Shown here: positions 1-11,520 of the stretch, piece after piece | Layout: each line of letters opens with the position of its first letter | Position numbering within the stretch: position 1 is the first letter of the stretch | NCBI RefSeq assembly: GCF_003265705.1 | Contig: NW_020312859.1 | Span: 18,661-82,660 of the forward strand | Source of the DNA: Callorhinus ursinus | Taxonomy: Eukaryota > Chordata > Mammalia > Carnivora > Otariidae | Direction: 5' to 3' | Length of the DNA stretch: 64,000 nt | Notes under the pieces: model-generated | The model's database searches: none | What the model was told of the DNA's origin: nothing | Seen by the model: only the letters and a program-made list of their open reading frames with translations | Position numbers and translations under genes: made by a program

Positions 1-9
1 GGCCCATAG

Positions 10-545
10 CCAGGTGGTTACAGTGTGGGCCTGAGCCCGCAGGCTGGACTGGGTCCCGGCTCGGCCACTTTCGAGCTGAGAAATTGTTAACCCTTGTGTG
101 CCTCTGTTTTTCCATCTGTAAAATGGGTAATATGCATAATTAACCCTCCACCTTTTATCAGCATGATGAAACCCAGGCATCGTGGGGAGGAGCCTGACTC
201 TAGAATCACGAGGTTCTTGTGAGGATTGGATGGTTTAATGATTAAATGCTTTAAAACATTTATTTAGGGGTGCCTGGGTGGCTCAATTGCTTAAGTGACT
301 GCCTTCGGCTCAGGTCATGATCCCAGGGTTCTGGGATCGAGCCCCACATCGGGCTCTCTGCTCAGTGGGAAGCCTGCTTCTCCCTCTCCCACTGCTGCTC
401 CCCTTGCTTGTGCTCTCTCTCTCTCTGTCAAATAAATAAATGAAATCTTTTTAAAATAAAATATTTATTTAGTTGTTTTTTGTGTTTGTAAACAATGAGA
501 ACAGTGCCGCCACAGAGCAAGCACAAGTATTTGTTAAATAAAAAT
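10..545 (+). mobile_element. MIR SINE, split by a younger carnivore SINE
   Basis: The left part shows the MIR core order: a Cys/Gly-rich lead-in, then a 'ccatctgtaaaatggg' stretch and 'gtgaggattgga'. The right part, after the inserted SINE at 268-462, resumes with the MIR 3' end ('gaacagtgcc ... agtatttgtt'). The match is to the remembered MIR consensus and is diverged. Confidence 0.7.
268..462 (+). mobile_element. tRNA-Lys-derived carnivore SINE (CAN-SINE type)
   Basis: It starts with the tRNA-like head 'gggtgcctgggtggctca', continues through 'gatcgagcccca', and has a CT-rich stretch followed by an (AAATA)n/A-rich tail. It is flanked by a perfect 10-base target-site duplication, 'atttatttag', at 258-267 and 463-472. 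The duplication proves insertion into the surrounding older MIR. Confidence 0.95.
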
Positions 546-811
546 ACTTACATAAAACGCATGTAAAGGGCTCAGACCACTGTCTAATGCCTGGGAGCGC
601 TTGGTGAATTTAGGCTGCTGTAGTTTTCATTGATAAAATAAAACCAGGACTGGTTGTCCTAACCTACCGCATCCCCTCCTGTTCACATCATCCCCCTTCA
701 GGCCCTATTCTCAGGCTCACCGCCCACAGGGACACTTCCCTACTCTAAGGGCACCTCACTTCCTACTCCACTCTCCCTGCCAACCTCCTCCAGACTCTGT
801 CTGTCCACCTG

Positions 812-897
812 TCCATCTCTCTCTCTCACACACACATACACACATACACTGGCACGTGTACATACTTGCTCTCATTATACACACGTGTGCGCGCACG

Positions 898-936
<39 letters not shown>

Positions 937-983
937 CCACACCCACACACACCCACACACCCCCCCCCACACACACACACACC
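812..983. repeat. CT/CA-rich microsatellite
   Basis: A compound run of CT, CA and CCCA units with interruptions; the purest (CA)n lies at about 905-934. It creates spurious open frames of Cys/Val or His/Thr on both strands. No gene is implied. Confidence 0.95.
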
Positions 984-1985
984 TCAGTTCTGGCAAACTC
1001 TGCCCCTGACCACCCTCCAGAGCCACCCTGCCCACATGCTCAGCTCGGGAGCAGCCGAGGGAACTTGCTGGGCCTCACTCCTCCACTGGGAGGACAGAAG
1101 GGGCCGCACGAGGCCTTCCTGCATCTCCCTCCCACCCACCCCTGCCTCATCCCCTTCACAGCCACATGGCCACCCTGGGGCCTCCCGCCCAGGCCCCGGC
1201 CTCTGGTGGTTCCCCAAACCCAACCCAGAGATGGGTGCCTGGCACCCACAACCGCCAGCACAAGCCGTCTCTGGTCTCACGCAGAGCAGGGGACCAGAAC
1301 TCTGCAGGCTCCATTTGGCCACAGACGGGACCACACCCTGTGGCCTGAGAAGGGGAGGTCAGCGCTAAGCGGGCAAGGCCCTGGTCCCACCCTGGTTAAC
1401 CTTCCCCTGGCTGCACACCCTGGTTGTCCAGTCACCCGAGGAGGTCCCAGGGACACGCAGGAAGGAGCCACGGTCCCTCCTTCCCTCTTACACAGGCTCC
1501 CTGGGTTCAAAAGGGAGGTGAGAGAGCTTTAGAAAGAAGTTAAGCCCCATTAGCACAAACTGAGACTTTCCTCTTTGAGGGAAAGGACAATTCAAAAGGA
1601 TGAGCTTTCAAACCGCATGTCTCTGTGTTCTGTCCTGAGGGTCTGAGTCACTTAATGAGCGTCATTTGTCATCCCCCCCCGCTGGGAAGGAGGCGCTGGC
1701 CGTGCCCATCACAAAGCCCTGGAACCACCCCCCTCCAACGCAACTGCCGATATCTGCTGCTCTTGGCCTGAGGGCTTTTGAACACAACCTCAGCGCACCA
1801 CTTGGCCCGCGCCAGGCAGGCAGAAAGTGCCAGAGAATCAACACCCCCTGCAGCAGCCCCCCAGGAATGACTTGTCAGAGTTGGTGTCCCCGACTCCCTG
1901 GGGCAACTCATCCACATTTGATTGGCTCATCCCAGACTTTCTCCGTGGGGGTGAACTCCAGCTGTCCTTCCAACCAGCAGGCTTC
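984..1985. other. Unassigned flank, no gene seen
   Basis: GC-moderate sequence with several chance open frames but no splice-supported exon, recognisable domain or clear repeat. A CCAAT-like 'tgattggctc' lies at 1919. Confidence 0.5.
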
Positions 1986-2135
1986 ATAACATGCCCTGAA
2001 CTGCTTTCCTGCCTTCCCACTCTCGCTCCCTGCTCCTGGCCAGCGTTTCCTGGAATCACCTCCCAAATAAACCACTTGCTCTCAAATTCGTGTCTCAGAG
2101 TCTGCACCTGGGACATCCCAATAGAGGACACTGAT
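1986..2135 (+). mobile_element. Possible MaLR-type LTR 3' end
   Basis: A 'cccaaataaaccacttgctctcaaat' type segment (AATAAA signal then 'gtctcagagtctgc') resembles the 3' end of MaLR-type LTRs. It is diverged, and the 5' boundary is not visible. The family name is not asserted. Confidence 0.4.
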
Positions 2136-2814
2136 CATCAGTGACATTTGTCCCACCCGCAGCCCCCGATGTCAGCCCCCAAATCTGAGAGACTCAGTCA
2201 GCTTGCTTGCTCGTGTAATAGATGTGACATCAACTCACGAGAGCCTGCATGGCAATGGGCTCCGGGAGGGGCTGGATTCTTCTGTGGAATCTTTTCATAT
2301 GGCATTGATTACTGCAAGGGAAACTCAAATGGAATCAATCAGATCTGCAGTTGGAAAAACTCACTCTAGCTCTGCCCCAAAGCATGGGTCTGGGTGGTAC
2401 CAGGGCATGCACAGAGAGCCCAGTCGGGCCCCACTGCTGTCATCAGAAGCAATCCTGGAGGAGATTGGACAGGGTGGCTGCCCTTGGCTGGTATTCAAGA
2501 AGGGCGATCACCAGGAATTTACAATGGATTTGGGTGGGGGAGGAGGCTGAGGAAGAGGCTGACTTCTGACTTATAATGGATGGAAGTGTCAGACACCCCA
2601 AAGACAAACAGAGCAAGAGGAACGGGTTTGGGGAGGGAGGTCATGAGTTCAGGCTCAGGCACACTGAACTTTGAGCTGCCTTCAAAAGATCCAGGTGGTG
2701 ATGTCAAAAAGCCGGTTGGGATGTATGGCACCAGAACTCAGAGGAGAGGCAAGAGTTATAGAGACCATCTGTGGGCAGATGTAAATGAGGAAAGGGATGT
2801 GGATTTTAAGAGGG
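2136..2814. other. Unassigned flank, no gene seen
   Basis: No exon, domain or clear repeat is recognised. The open frames here are short and lack any familiar protein signature. Confidence 0.5.
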
Positions 2815-2853
2815 GTGTGTGTGTGTGTGTGTTTCTTATTTGTTTGTTTGTTT
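2815..2853. repeat. (GT)n followed by (TTTG)n simple repeat
   Basis: Nine GT units at 2815-2832 are followed by four TTTG-type units, immediately before an antisense L1 fragment. Confidence 0.85.
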
Positions 2854-3224
2854 ATTGTGGTAAAACACACATACAATTTACCGTCTTAACCATCCATCAG
2901 TAGACACTTGGATTGCTTTCACTGTTTGACCATTGTGAATAATGCTGCTTTGAATATGGGCGTGTACATATATCTGTTTGAGCACGCGTTTTCAATTCTC
3001 TTGTGCATAGACCCAGAAGTAGAATTGCTGGATCCTGTGGTAATTCTATTTTTAATTTTTTAAGGAACTGCCATCTTGTTTTCCATGGCGGCTACACCAT
3101 TTTACATACACCCCCACCCCCACCAGCACACAAGTGTTCCAATTTCTCCACATCCTCACCAACATTTGTTATTTCCTGGAGTTTGTGCTAGTAGCCATTC
3201 TATCGGGTATGAGGTGGTTAAGCA
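2852..3224 (-). mobile_element. L1 3' end fragment, antisense
   Basis: The + strand reads as the complement of an old mammalian L1 3' end: 'cattgtgaataatgctgc', 'cccagaagtagaattgctgg', 'ttctccacatcctcaccaac'. The element therefore points to the minus strand. It is truncated and non-coding. Confidence 0.85.
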
Positions 3225-3725
3225 GCTCTAATTAACCATGCGGAAAAGTTGCAGAGGAAGAAAAGGCCTTGTATGACATTATTATAAGGCTGGGATACAT
3301 TAGCGTCAATACTTGGCTCATCATCACTCCCATGAACCTGGGTCTGTGCAGACGCTCTTGGCTACAGGTGGCAATGCTGTGAGAGCATTTACTGTTTTCT
3401 TAATACAAGGTCCCCAAGTGGTTGGGCAGTTCTGGCTCTTTTCTGTGGGTCATCCCCAGTCCATCAGTGACACCGCCCCTTCCTGGCCATATGATGCCTC
3501 TCTCCATCCAGCACCAGGCCTGTGCCCACCCAAGTCCACATCTGGAGCAGCTGGAAGGGGCCCTGAGGCCGAACCTCCACCTTCTAAGATTTTCTACTTT
3601 CTTAGCAGGAAGAAAACTATTTCCCCAAAGCCCCCAGCAGATACCTCCTCACGTCTCATGGGCAAGAACTGCCCATGTGGCCACACATATGATGGTGGGG
3701 GGGGCGGGGAGCAGGGGGTAATTTA
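3225..3725. other. Unassigned flank, no gene seen
   Basis: Nothing recognisable apart from a short G-run at about 3698. Confidence 0.5.
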
Positions 3726-3860
3726 AGCAGATTGCTGGCCCCCACCCTCAGAGTCAGGATCCCTGGGCATGGGGTGGGCCTAAGAGCCTGCATTTTTAAC
3801 AAGGTCCCAGGTGATGCTGATGCTCTGGTCCAATGACCACCCTCTGAGAAATCCTGGCTT
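3726..3860 (+). mobile_element. MER5A-type hAT DNA transposon fragment
   Basis: It matches the remembered MER5A order: 'gcagattgctggcccccacc', then 'gcatttttaacaaggtccca', then 'ggtgatgctgatgctctggt'. It is non-autonomous and truncated at the 5' end. Confidence 0.8.
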
Positions 3861-6660
3861 GAAAGGTTAAGCCACCCTTTCGGTGGGGTACATTGCCCCC
3901 CCAAAGAAAAGCAAGTTTCTATGGGCAAGGGAAAGAAAGCAGCAGATGTTGGTAAGAACAAAGACATTCTGCCACAGACTCTCCATTGAGCTCAGTCGAT
4001 GTATCTTTTTCTCCTACGAGATTCTAAGCCTTTGGAAGCAGGGTCATGAAAGTCACCTTTGGGGCCCGAGGCTCTGAGGCTGAGTTATGGAGACTTGGTC
4101 CCAACTTTAAGCAGATCTGTCAAATGAATGAATAAATGAGCATCTCACCCCAGACGTGCAATCCTGCTGGGATCTCTGATAACCCTGATCAAGGCACCTT
4201 CCATAGCAGTTCCAAGGCCAGGACAGCCGGCCCCAGTGGGCTCCCCACTTTTTGCTTTTGCAGCCCATGGGGCTTCCCTCTCCACGTCTCCCCCCAAGGG
4301 AGGCCTGGCTTCCTGCTCTGAAATGCCTGCAGGACCAGCACTCTGCCTGTGGATAAGCCAAGAACGGTGCTGGTTTGGGGGTCTTTGCTGTTACCTGCAC
4401 CCAGGCGGGCACAGAGAGACTGTGGCCATCCATCCCCAGTAGTGTCTGATAATGGCCCGTGGGGTATGGTCCCCGTTCAAGGCAAAGAAGCCCTCAATAC
4501 ACGTCTTGTCTAAGCAGACATCACCAAGAGCTCCTAAGGCCCCACTCATGACTCCTTATGAAGCAGAGTGAGGGCAGCTTCCTACAGGCATTCCCCCTTA
4601 TCCACAAGTTGCTGGTGGGGAATAAGGTCAACAAAGAAGAGAGCTGTCCTGCAGCTGACACTTTCACTCTGCACTCACGTTCACATCTGATCCAAAGGAC
4701 AGTCCTGGAGGGAGGGAAGTGGAGCAAGATTTAGCTGTCCATTTTACAGATGAGGATCAGAGAGTGAAAGAGGCCCAAGGCGGAGCAACAGAACGCTGCC
4801 CCAGAGCCCAAGCCCTCCGACCACGAGCACATGATGATTGCATGAGATCCGGCTGTGAATGGATGGACGATCCGTAAGTGGTTTCCTGCTTCAGTCAAAG
4901 GATTAAGTGAGCAAGAGACCAGAGCCCATCCTGTGACTGCGCGTGCCACTCACTTGTGGTTGGGGCCCCAGGCCAGCATTGGGGCATCTAGATGGCTGGT
5001 GATCTGTGACATTTAACATCTAGCCGTGAGTTTGGAAGGTGGATGAAGGTTCTGGAGTCTTAGCTCCCTGCAACCTTGGACACGTCACTTACCCTTGCTG
5101 ATCGTTGGTTCCCTAACTATAAGGACGAAGGTAAAATGAGAGACGTGGAGTGCTCGGCCGGCCCTCCACACGCCGCCGATGGAGCAGGTATTTGTCTTTT
5201 GAGTGTCTGTGGCCACCCAATCCCCTGTCTACGTGTCGCCAACATCCCATGATGAGTCCCACCCTCCCAAGCCAATTCCAGAAACTGGAATTCCCACACT
5301 TCTTTGCAGCTGGGATGCAGTCACGTGGCCCAGGTTCTGCCAATCAGACACCCCCCACGTGAGACGCGGATTCAGAACGGAGCTTTGGGTAATGGTGGCT
5401 GTGCCCGAGGGCTCTGAGCTTCTGGAAAACACTGTGGCAAAGCTTTTGGTTCTTCCTGGGGCTCAGCAGTGGCTGAGCCTTCAGAGTCCCCACCCAATTT
5501 CATCAGGACAGACCCGGCGGCAGCAACGTGTGGCCAGAACAGCCCCCATGGTGTGTGCTGAAGCCTTTTCTGGCTGCCTGGCTTCACAGCCTGCATGCTG
5601 ACCCTCCCGCAGATCTGGGGATACTTAATATCTTCTAACCAATCCCTTTCTTGTCTTAACTAGCCAAAGTGGGTCTTCCATCTGCAACCAAGTTCCCACG
5701 GACATAAGCAGTCAGCGTTCACTATGAAAGTAGGCGTTCTATTCCCAAGTCCTCTCTCCAAGGTGAAGGGGACAGACCGGGATAAATCCAGCTTGTGGCA
5801 GAGGCCTCTACTGCAGTCTTGGCCGGCAGCCCCGCTCTCATGGGCACAGCACCTGCCAGAGCCACAGACAACCGGATAGAAGCACAAATGGATGAGTCAC
5901 CAGGAACAATCACAGGACAACGATAAGCCTGGGTGCCAAGTGACAGATACTGCCAAGCCAAGCAGGGGATGCCACTGTGACCAACAAGAGGCACTTCCTG
6001 GGGCGGAGCCGTGGGGCGAGGCAAGGTCTCACTGGAAGGAAGGTAAATGAACACTTTGGGCTGCGAGAAGGGGCTGGCCCTGGACACTGGGCAGGACCGA
6101 GCTGACCGAGCCAATCTGCAGGGTCCTCCCGGGCTCAGAGAACTGTGCCAAGGTGGAAGGAGCAGAACTCCTGGCACCTTCATTCTCCTCTGTTTTTGAC
6201 CTGCCGTGTGTCCCTGGGGATGGCGCTTCACCCCTCTGGGAACAGTGACTCCCCTGTGCCTGGCTCTGGGCCATGCCGGGGGTCGTGCAGGCAGACTCCC
6301 CCGCACCCAACCCAGTTCCTAGCCCCATCCTCCCCTCCTAGCTTCCAGAGGAGGTGGAAATGTGGAGTGTGCCCTTCCCTCCTTGTCACTCCACCCCCAA
6401 CCCCAGCACTATCCACAGCCCAGATGGACCTTTCTAGGCCTGGGCCTGGGCTTTGGCCAACCCATCCCAGCAGCCCAGCCTCTTTACCCACCTTACCCTT
6501 CCTACCCTCCCCACAACCACTGCTCCTGTGGGGTTTGATCAACATTCTCTAAAATTACCTACACTCACTCCAGTGTCAGTTGGGGGCCTCAGCACCCTCC
6601 AGGCAAACTGATGACACTCTCCTGTCTTTCCTGAGGCCCCCACCCTGAGCAGGGCTCTCA
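3861..6660. other. Unassigned flank with weak MIR traces
   Basis: Weak MIR-like stretches occur near 4734-4800 (antisense, 'ttttacagatgaggatcaga') and 5046-5135 (sense, 'cttggacacgtcacttaccc'). The longest open frame (194 codons, minus strand, 5722-6306) has a low-complexity Pro/Ser/Arg composition and no domain. No gene is supported. Confidence 0.5.
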
Positions 6661-6669
6661 GCCCGGCCA

Positions 6670-6945
6670 CAGGTTAGAATACCTCGGGACCTTTAAAATG
6701 ATCCATGCCCTGTGAGGGACCTTATTAGGAGGGGTCATGAGAAAGTTCTAGAACCAAATTATGGTGATGGTTGCACAACCCAGGAAATGTAAAATTCAAT
6801 CAGCGGTACACTTAGAGTGGGTGAATTTAACGGTATATCAATTATACCTCAATAACGTTGTTTTTGAAAAAATACCCACGTCTAGGCCCATCGCTACCGC
6901 ATTAAATCGGAATCTCTGATTTGGGGCCTGGGCTGAGACCCGCAC
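6670..6945 (+). mobile_element. MER5-like fragment split by an L1 3' end
   Basis: The left arm ('ttagaatacctcgggacctttaaaa') and right arm ('tctaggcccatcgctaccgcattaaatcggaatctctgat', given here in pieces) resemble MER5A halves separated by about 160 bases of other repeat. Diverged and judged by eye. Confidence 0.45.
6735..6868 (+). mobile_element. L1M-type 3' end fragment
   Basis: 'ggtgatggttgcacaaccca', then 'ggtacacttagagtgggtga', then 'tatatcaattatacctcaat' is the usual order at the 3' end of old L1 elements, sense strand. Confidence 0.65.
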
Positions 6946-7033
6946 CCTGGTGTCACCGTGACTCCAGAACTTTCCTTCCACTGCCACCATCATTCACACA
7001 CTCACCCCGAGGGAGGAGGAGTGACCCCCGTTC

Positions 7034-7471
7034 ATTTCCTGGGGCTGCTGTAACAACCAACCCAAACTGGGTGGCTTCAAACAACAGCAATGTATTCCGT
7101 CCTGGAGTTCTGGAGGCCACAAGTCTGAAATCAAGGTGTCCACGGGGTCACGCTCCCTCCAGAGGCTCCAGGGAGGATCCCTCCCTGCCTCTCCCAGCTT
7201 CTGGGGGTGGCCCACAGTCCTCAGCATTCCTGGGCTTGCAGCTGCCTCCCTCCCGTGCCAGCCTCCCTCTTCACGGGGCTTCCTTCCCTGTGTCTATGCC
7301 CCTGTTTGCTCTTCTTGTCAGGACACCAGTCATTGGACTGGGCCCACCCTTACCCAGTATGACCTCATCTTAACTATTTACATCTGCAAAGACCCTTTCT
7401 CCAAATAAGGTCATATTCTGAGGTTCCGGATGGACAGGAGTTCCAGAGAGACACTATTCAACTCAGTACAG
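7034..7471 (-). mobile_element. MaLR (MLT1-type) solo LTR, antisense
   Basis: The + strand shows the complement of an MLT1-type LTR: 'ctgctgtaacaaccaaccca', 'tggagttctggaggccacaa', 'tctgcaaagaccctttctcc'. It is a nearly full-length single LTR with no internal retroviral genes beside it, an old non-coding relic. Confidence 0.75.
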
Positions 7472-8104
7472 TGGGAATGGGAGCCCAGCGAACCTCGTTA
7501 GGCCGGACGACTTGGGGACAGGTGTGGCCCCCTGCTGCTCCACTTCCTGCAATAACTGCGTCTCCATCAGGACCCCAGGCCTCCTCTAAGAAACAGGTCT
7601 GAGGTGCCACCACAGGGACTGAGCAGGTGTGACACAGTAGTGTCTACGTAAGTGTCAGCTCTGGAGGCCCCCCCAAGGGCTCCTGGCCCTAGGGGGGTGG
7701 GAAGGAGGAAGAGGAGGAGGAGGAGGAAAAACCAAGACTGTACGTGGCCCACAAAGCCTAAACTCTTTCCTCTGTCCCTTTACATTAAAAGTCTGCCAAC
7801 TCCGGCCTTAGACCATGATGCATCCCACATCTTCCATAGCTACTAGGAGAGGATCAAAAAGAACACGGAGTTCGTGGACAGAAATCTATACCTTCAGGGT
7901 CAGGGTGTAAGAGACACATGACGTGATGGCAAATCACACAAGCACACGCTCCCGACTCAGGCCCATGACCGAGACGGGGCCAATCACAGCACCATGGGTC
8001 ATGTCCCCAGGCTTAATGACTGGTTCAGGCAGAAGTGTGGGAAATAAGCCAGGTCAGTGGGATGCAGTCCTGGGATTCTGCTCAAAAGCAGGCTTGAGAG
8101 ATAA
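7472..8104. other. Unassigned flank with purine-rich tract
   Basis: Contains a GGA/GAA-rich tract at about 7699-7730. No gene is recognised. Confidence 0.5.
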
Positions 8105-8770
8105 AGGGGGGGGAGGGGAGGACTCATTGGCTCGCGTAATTGAAAGTTCCAGTGTTACCGATTCAGCTTCAGGCGCAGCTTGATCCAGGTTTTCATACAT
8201 GTCTTCGTTTCCTATTGCTGCAAGACAAATTACCATGAACTTGGCAGTTCAAGCCAACCTGGATTTATTATCACACAGTTCCCATGGGTGAGAAATCTGG
8301 CCATGGGTTAGCTGGGTCCTCTGCTCATGGTCACAGCAGGCTGAGGTCAGGGTCTGACTTCGGCAATCTTAGCTGCAATGTCATTTCACCTTCAGAGTCC
8401 TCTGCCACACCCCCGGCCGTGGGAGAATTCAGTTCAACTTTTAGTTATAGGACAATGATCCCCAATTTTTTGCCATCTGTCATGCAAAAGCCACACCCTG
8501 CCAAGTGGTCTTTTCCATGGGATGGCATTTTGCCCTTTCAAGGCCAGCCGGAGCATCTCTGATTCCAGGAAAGCCACCCCCACCTCTCCCGCCCCATCCC
8601 TTTTAAGGATTTACACCTGATTGTGTAGCCCCACCCAGGACTTTCCCCCTTTTGATTCATTTGAGGTCAACTGAATGACATCTTCAAAATTCCTTCCCCT
8701 TACCCTAATCATGGGAGTGAAACCCATCATATCCACCGTATTGCCCACACACAAGGGGAGAGAATTCTAC
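8105..8770. mobile_element. Diverged interspersed repeats (MaLR-like), family unsure
   Basis: 8105-8200 resembles a recurring family in this window ('ggctcgcgtaattgaaagtt ... gcttgatccagg'). From 8203 ('gtttcctattgctgcaagac') the sequence resembles the antisense edge of an MLT1-like LTR and degrades by about 8770. Names are not asserted. Confidence 0.4.
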
Positions 8771-9885
8771 GGGGCCTGTAGAAGGAACCAGAGAGGCAGG
8801 AATGTTGGGTGCTGCCTTAAAATCACAGTACAATTCATCAACCTCATGACTCTGCCTCGGCTTCAGTTCTAAGCCCGCACGTGGCGTCTGATGGCTTCTT
8901 AATGATCACCGAGTTCAAACCCAGAAGTAAGAAAGCTCCTGTCATTCAATAGAGCAAATGAAAATAGGCCATTGGTTCCCAATGGCTCGAAGTGGATCAC
9001 GTGCCCATGTCTGATCCACTCACTGGTCACAGCATGGAATACACAGATTGGCCAGGTCTGGGTTCCCTGCCCAAATCTGAAGCAAGGGGCCAAAGCCCCT
9101 CCACCAGAGGCTTGGGGATTAAAAATAGAGTAGGGACCAGTCTCCCCAAAGGAAAGTAGAGTTCTTGTTATAAAAATTGGACAAGTGGACCCTGGAAGCA
9201 TGCTCTCTTTCTCCCCCCAAAAGTGACTATCTATGTATGCCATACACACTATCTGGATAAACTATTTTATCTCCAGTTAGATGCAATTTTTATTGTTCAA
9301 ATTTCCAGTAGTTTCCCTGATTCCTAATTCATATGTTATTACACCTTTAGCTTTAAAAACTTGTATTTCCCTACACGCCTCTGCATATGGACATCCACAC
9401 TGAATATCCTTTTTTAAAAATGCACAGGCCAATAATAAGGTAAAATTCCTAACAGTCTACCTACCAAGGGCAGTGGGAGGGGACCTGCTGAGTCAAAGCC
9501 CATGCCACTGTGTTCACTCTCCTCCAGGGGGGACAGGAGGCTCCTTCTTCCCCTCCTCTCCAGGTTCCCGTGCCTTGGCTCCTGGGTAAGCCTCCAAGGG
9601 CTGGTCTCAAGGGTGTGAGTCAAAATATTTAGCAATGGGCCCTGATGCATCAGCTCAGATGCCCACTGTAAACAAACAGAGCCTTTTCCAGACCTGACTG
9701 GCCTCTCACAGGGCAGCATGGGGCCAACAGTGTGGCCACATCAGCACTTCCAAGAAGTTTTCCCTGGGGCATTATGCTTGGAGACCGTTTCTGTGGGAGC
9801 CTGCTATAGTGGCCAAGGGAGCTTAAAATCACAGGCCTCTGGCTAGCAGACTTAACATTAATTACAAGTGCACAAGGAAGGCGGG
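8771..9885. other. Unassigned flank, no gene seen
   Basis: No exon, known domain or clear repeat is recognised. Confidence 0.5.
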
Positions 9886-10112
9886 TTGTTATGTGCCAGG
9901 CACTGTTCTAAGCACTTTGTATATAAACTCATTACTAACTCACAATAACCCTAGAAAGTAGAGACTATGGTCATTATCCCCATTTGGCAGAGTCATTTAA
10001 AGGATGGAGGCCCATAGTGACCCACAACGGGTGAGTGGTAGCACTGGGATTGAGCCTCCGTGGCTTTGCGTCTAAACACCGGGGTCCCGATCTCTCCATT
10101 TTACCACTTCTG
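9886..10112 (-). mobile_element. MIR SINE, antisense
   Basis: Complement of MIR: 'atgtgccaggcactgttcta', 'cattatccccatttggcaga', then 'agcactgggattgagcctcc'. Near full length. Confidence 0.8.
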
Positions 10113-10134
10113 TTTGAAAACATGACACACAGGT

Positions 10135-10580
10135 ATGTTTATTCATTCATCTCACAAATACCTATGGAGACTGACTGTGTGCCAAACACTGTAATGGGCA
10201 CGGGGCCCACAGCAGCAAACCAACCAGAGGTAGCCCCACTCTTCTGCAACTACTAGTGTGGGGTGCATGTGGGGTGGCGGGGGAGGGGCGGTGAGCTGCT
10301 AAATGGACTGTGGTCACAGACACAGAATAAAAACAGAATTGTTTATACAGTGGTATGCTATAGGAAGACAATAGAATAAGGAGGGAGAATAGAAAGTGAA
10401 GGAGACCAGGAAAGCTCTTTAGGTAAAACAGACAGGAGGGGACTCTCAGGGACGTGACTTCTGAACTGAGATCTGAATGATGACAAGGAGCAAAAGCAGA
10501 GAGATGGCACAGCAAGTGCAAAGGTCCTGAGTCAGAAAAGGGCTTAAGGAACAAAGAGAAAGACACCCTGGTGGCTCTGT
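10135..10580 (-). mobile_element. L2 LINE 3' end, antisense
   Basis: It begins with 'ttattcattcatctcacaaa' and 'gtgtgccaaacactgtaatg' and reaches the L2 hallmark 'gcaagtgcaaaggtcctgag' near 10516. Non-coding relic. Confidence 0.75.
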
Positions 10581-10727
10581 TAATGTGAGCAAGCTGGGGA
10601 ATGATTATGGAATCACTGGTCATTTCCTTAGGTATGATAATGAAGGGGCAGCCATCTGGGAGGCCAGCTTAGTCTCAGGAGATGCACACTCGTGTCGCAA
10701 GGGGTGATGGGCCGTAATGGCCACGAC

Positions 10728-10868
10728 TTTTTTCCAAATGGCGCAGCAACTTAAAATGCACACATGGCAAGATATTAACAACTGTTGATTCCAGGTGTAA
10801 GGTATTGCATATCTACTGTACTATTCCTTCAACTCCTTGGTTTGAGATTTTTAGAATAAAAACAGAAG
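10728..10868 (+). mobile_element. L1M-type 3' end fragment
   Basis: 'ggtgtaaggtattgcatatc', then 'gtactattccttcaactcct', then 'ttttagaataaaaacag' matches the terminal part of old L1 3' ends. Confidence 0.6.
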
Positions 10869-10869
10869 A

Positions 10870-11520
10870 CAGAGCTCTACTTTGTCCACAGATTTGTTGC
10901 TGCGCTGCCCGCGGCCACGTTACTCATTTTAATGCTCAATTACCTGTGGACTAATGCTTGTGTGCCCCATTTCATCACATCACAAATTACACAAAATTCA
11001 CGTGTTTAATCTTTTTTTTCCTACTTATCCCAACGAGAACGAGTGGTGTATTGTTAAGCAACTAGACAAATTGTCACTGTTATCTGTGTTCTTTACTGGA
11101 GGCAGTGCAACTGTCTTTCATTGGTAAGAATTCAGAATAAACATCATGGCTCTTTGACATCACTCATAAGCAGCCCCCAAGAGACTGCAATTACACCCAT
11201 TTATAATTCTCCTACCTCCCAATCTAACCCTTGATTCATGAATGTGCACTTTTAGGCGTCGGGCGTTGGAATAAATTAGACTATACAATTACATGTAATT
11301 AAGGCGGGGGGGCGGGGAATGGGTACCGTGCTACAAAGATTAGCCCTGTTTTGCTGAAGTAAAGTACGTCTGTGTCAGCGAGCCAGCCCAGGGAGGCAGC
11401 AGGAAATACAATTAATGTTCTTCTGATTTAATGGGGGTTTATGATGCTGTTTTTCATTATCACAATATCTCAAGAAATGTAAACAGTTTCTCTCTAATGC
11501 AATTGCACTTCTACCGACCA
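10870..11520. promoter_or_regulatory. Candidate conserved non-coding block
   Basis: AT-rich, repeat-free-looking sequence with many ATTA/TAAT and TGAATTC-like motifs, about 3.5-4 kb upstream of the SULF2 CpG island. It lacks open frames and known repeats, a profile often seen for conserved developmental enhancers. This is inference only; no alignment could be run. Confidence 0.25.

Noticed and set aside
268..340. tRNA-like sequence
   Set aside because: The tRNA-Lys-like head with box A/B similarity is part of the carnivore SINE. The same applies to the heads at 18811, 30781, 52808 and 62268, so none is a functional tRNA gene.
885..1532. 215-codon frame starting in the CA repeat
   Set aside because: The first third is His/Thr repeat translated from (CA)n, and the rest has no domain. 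Overlapping frames on both strands point to chance.
7034..7471. Endogenous retrovirus with genes
   Set aside because: Only single MaLR LTRs are seen here and at 25165 and 58250. No internal retroviral coding region accompanies them.
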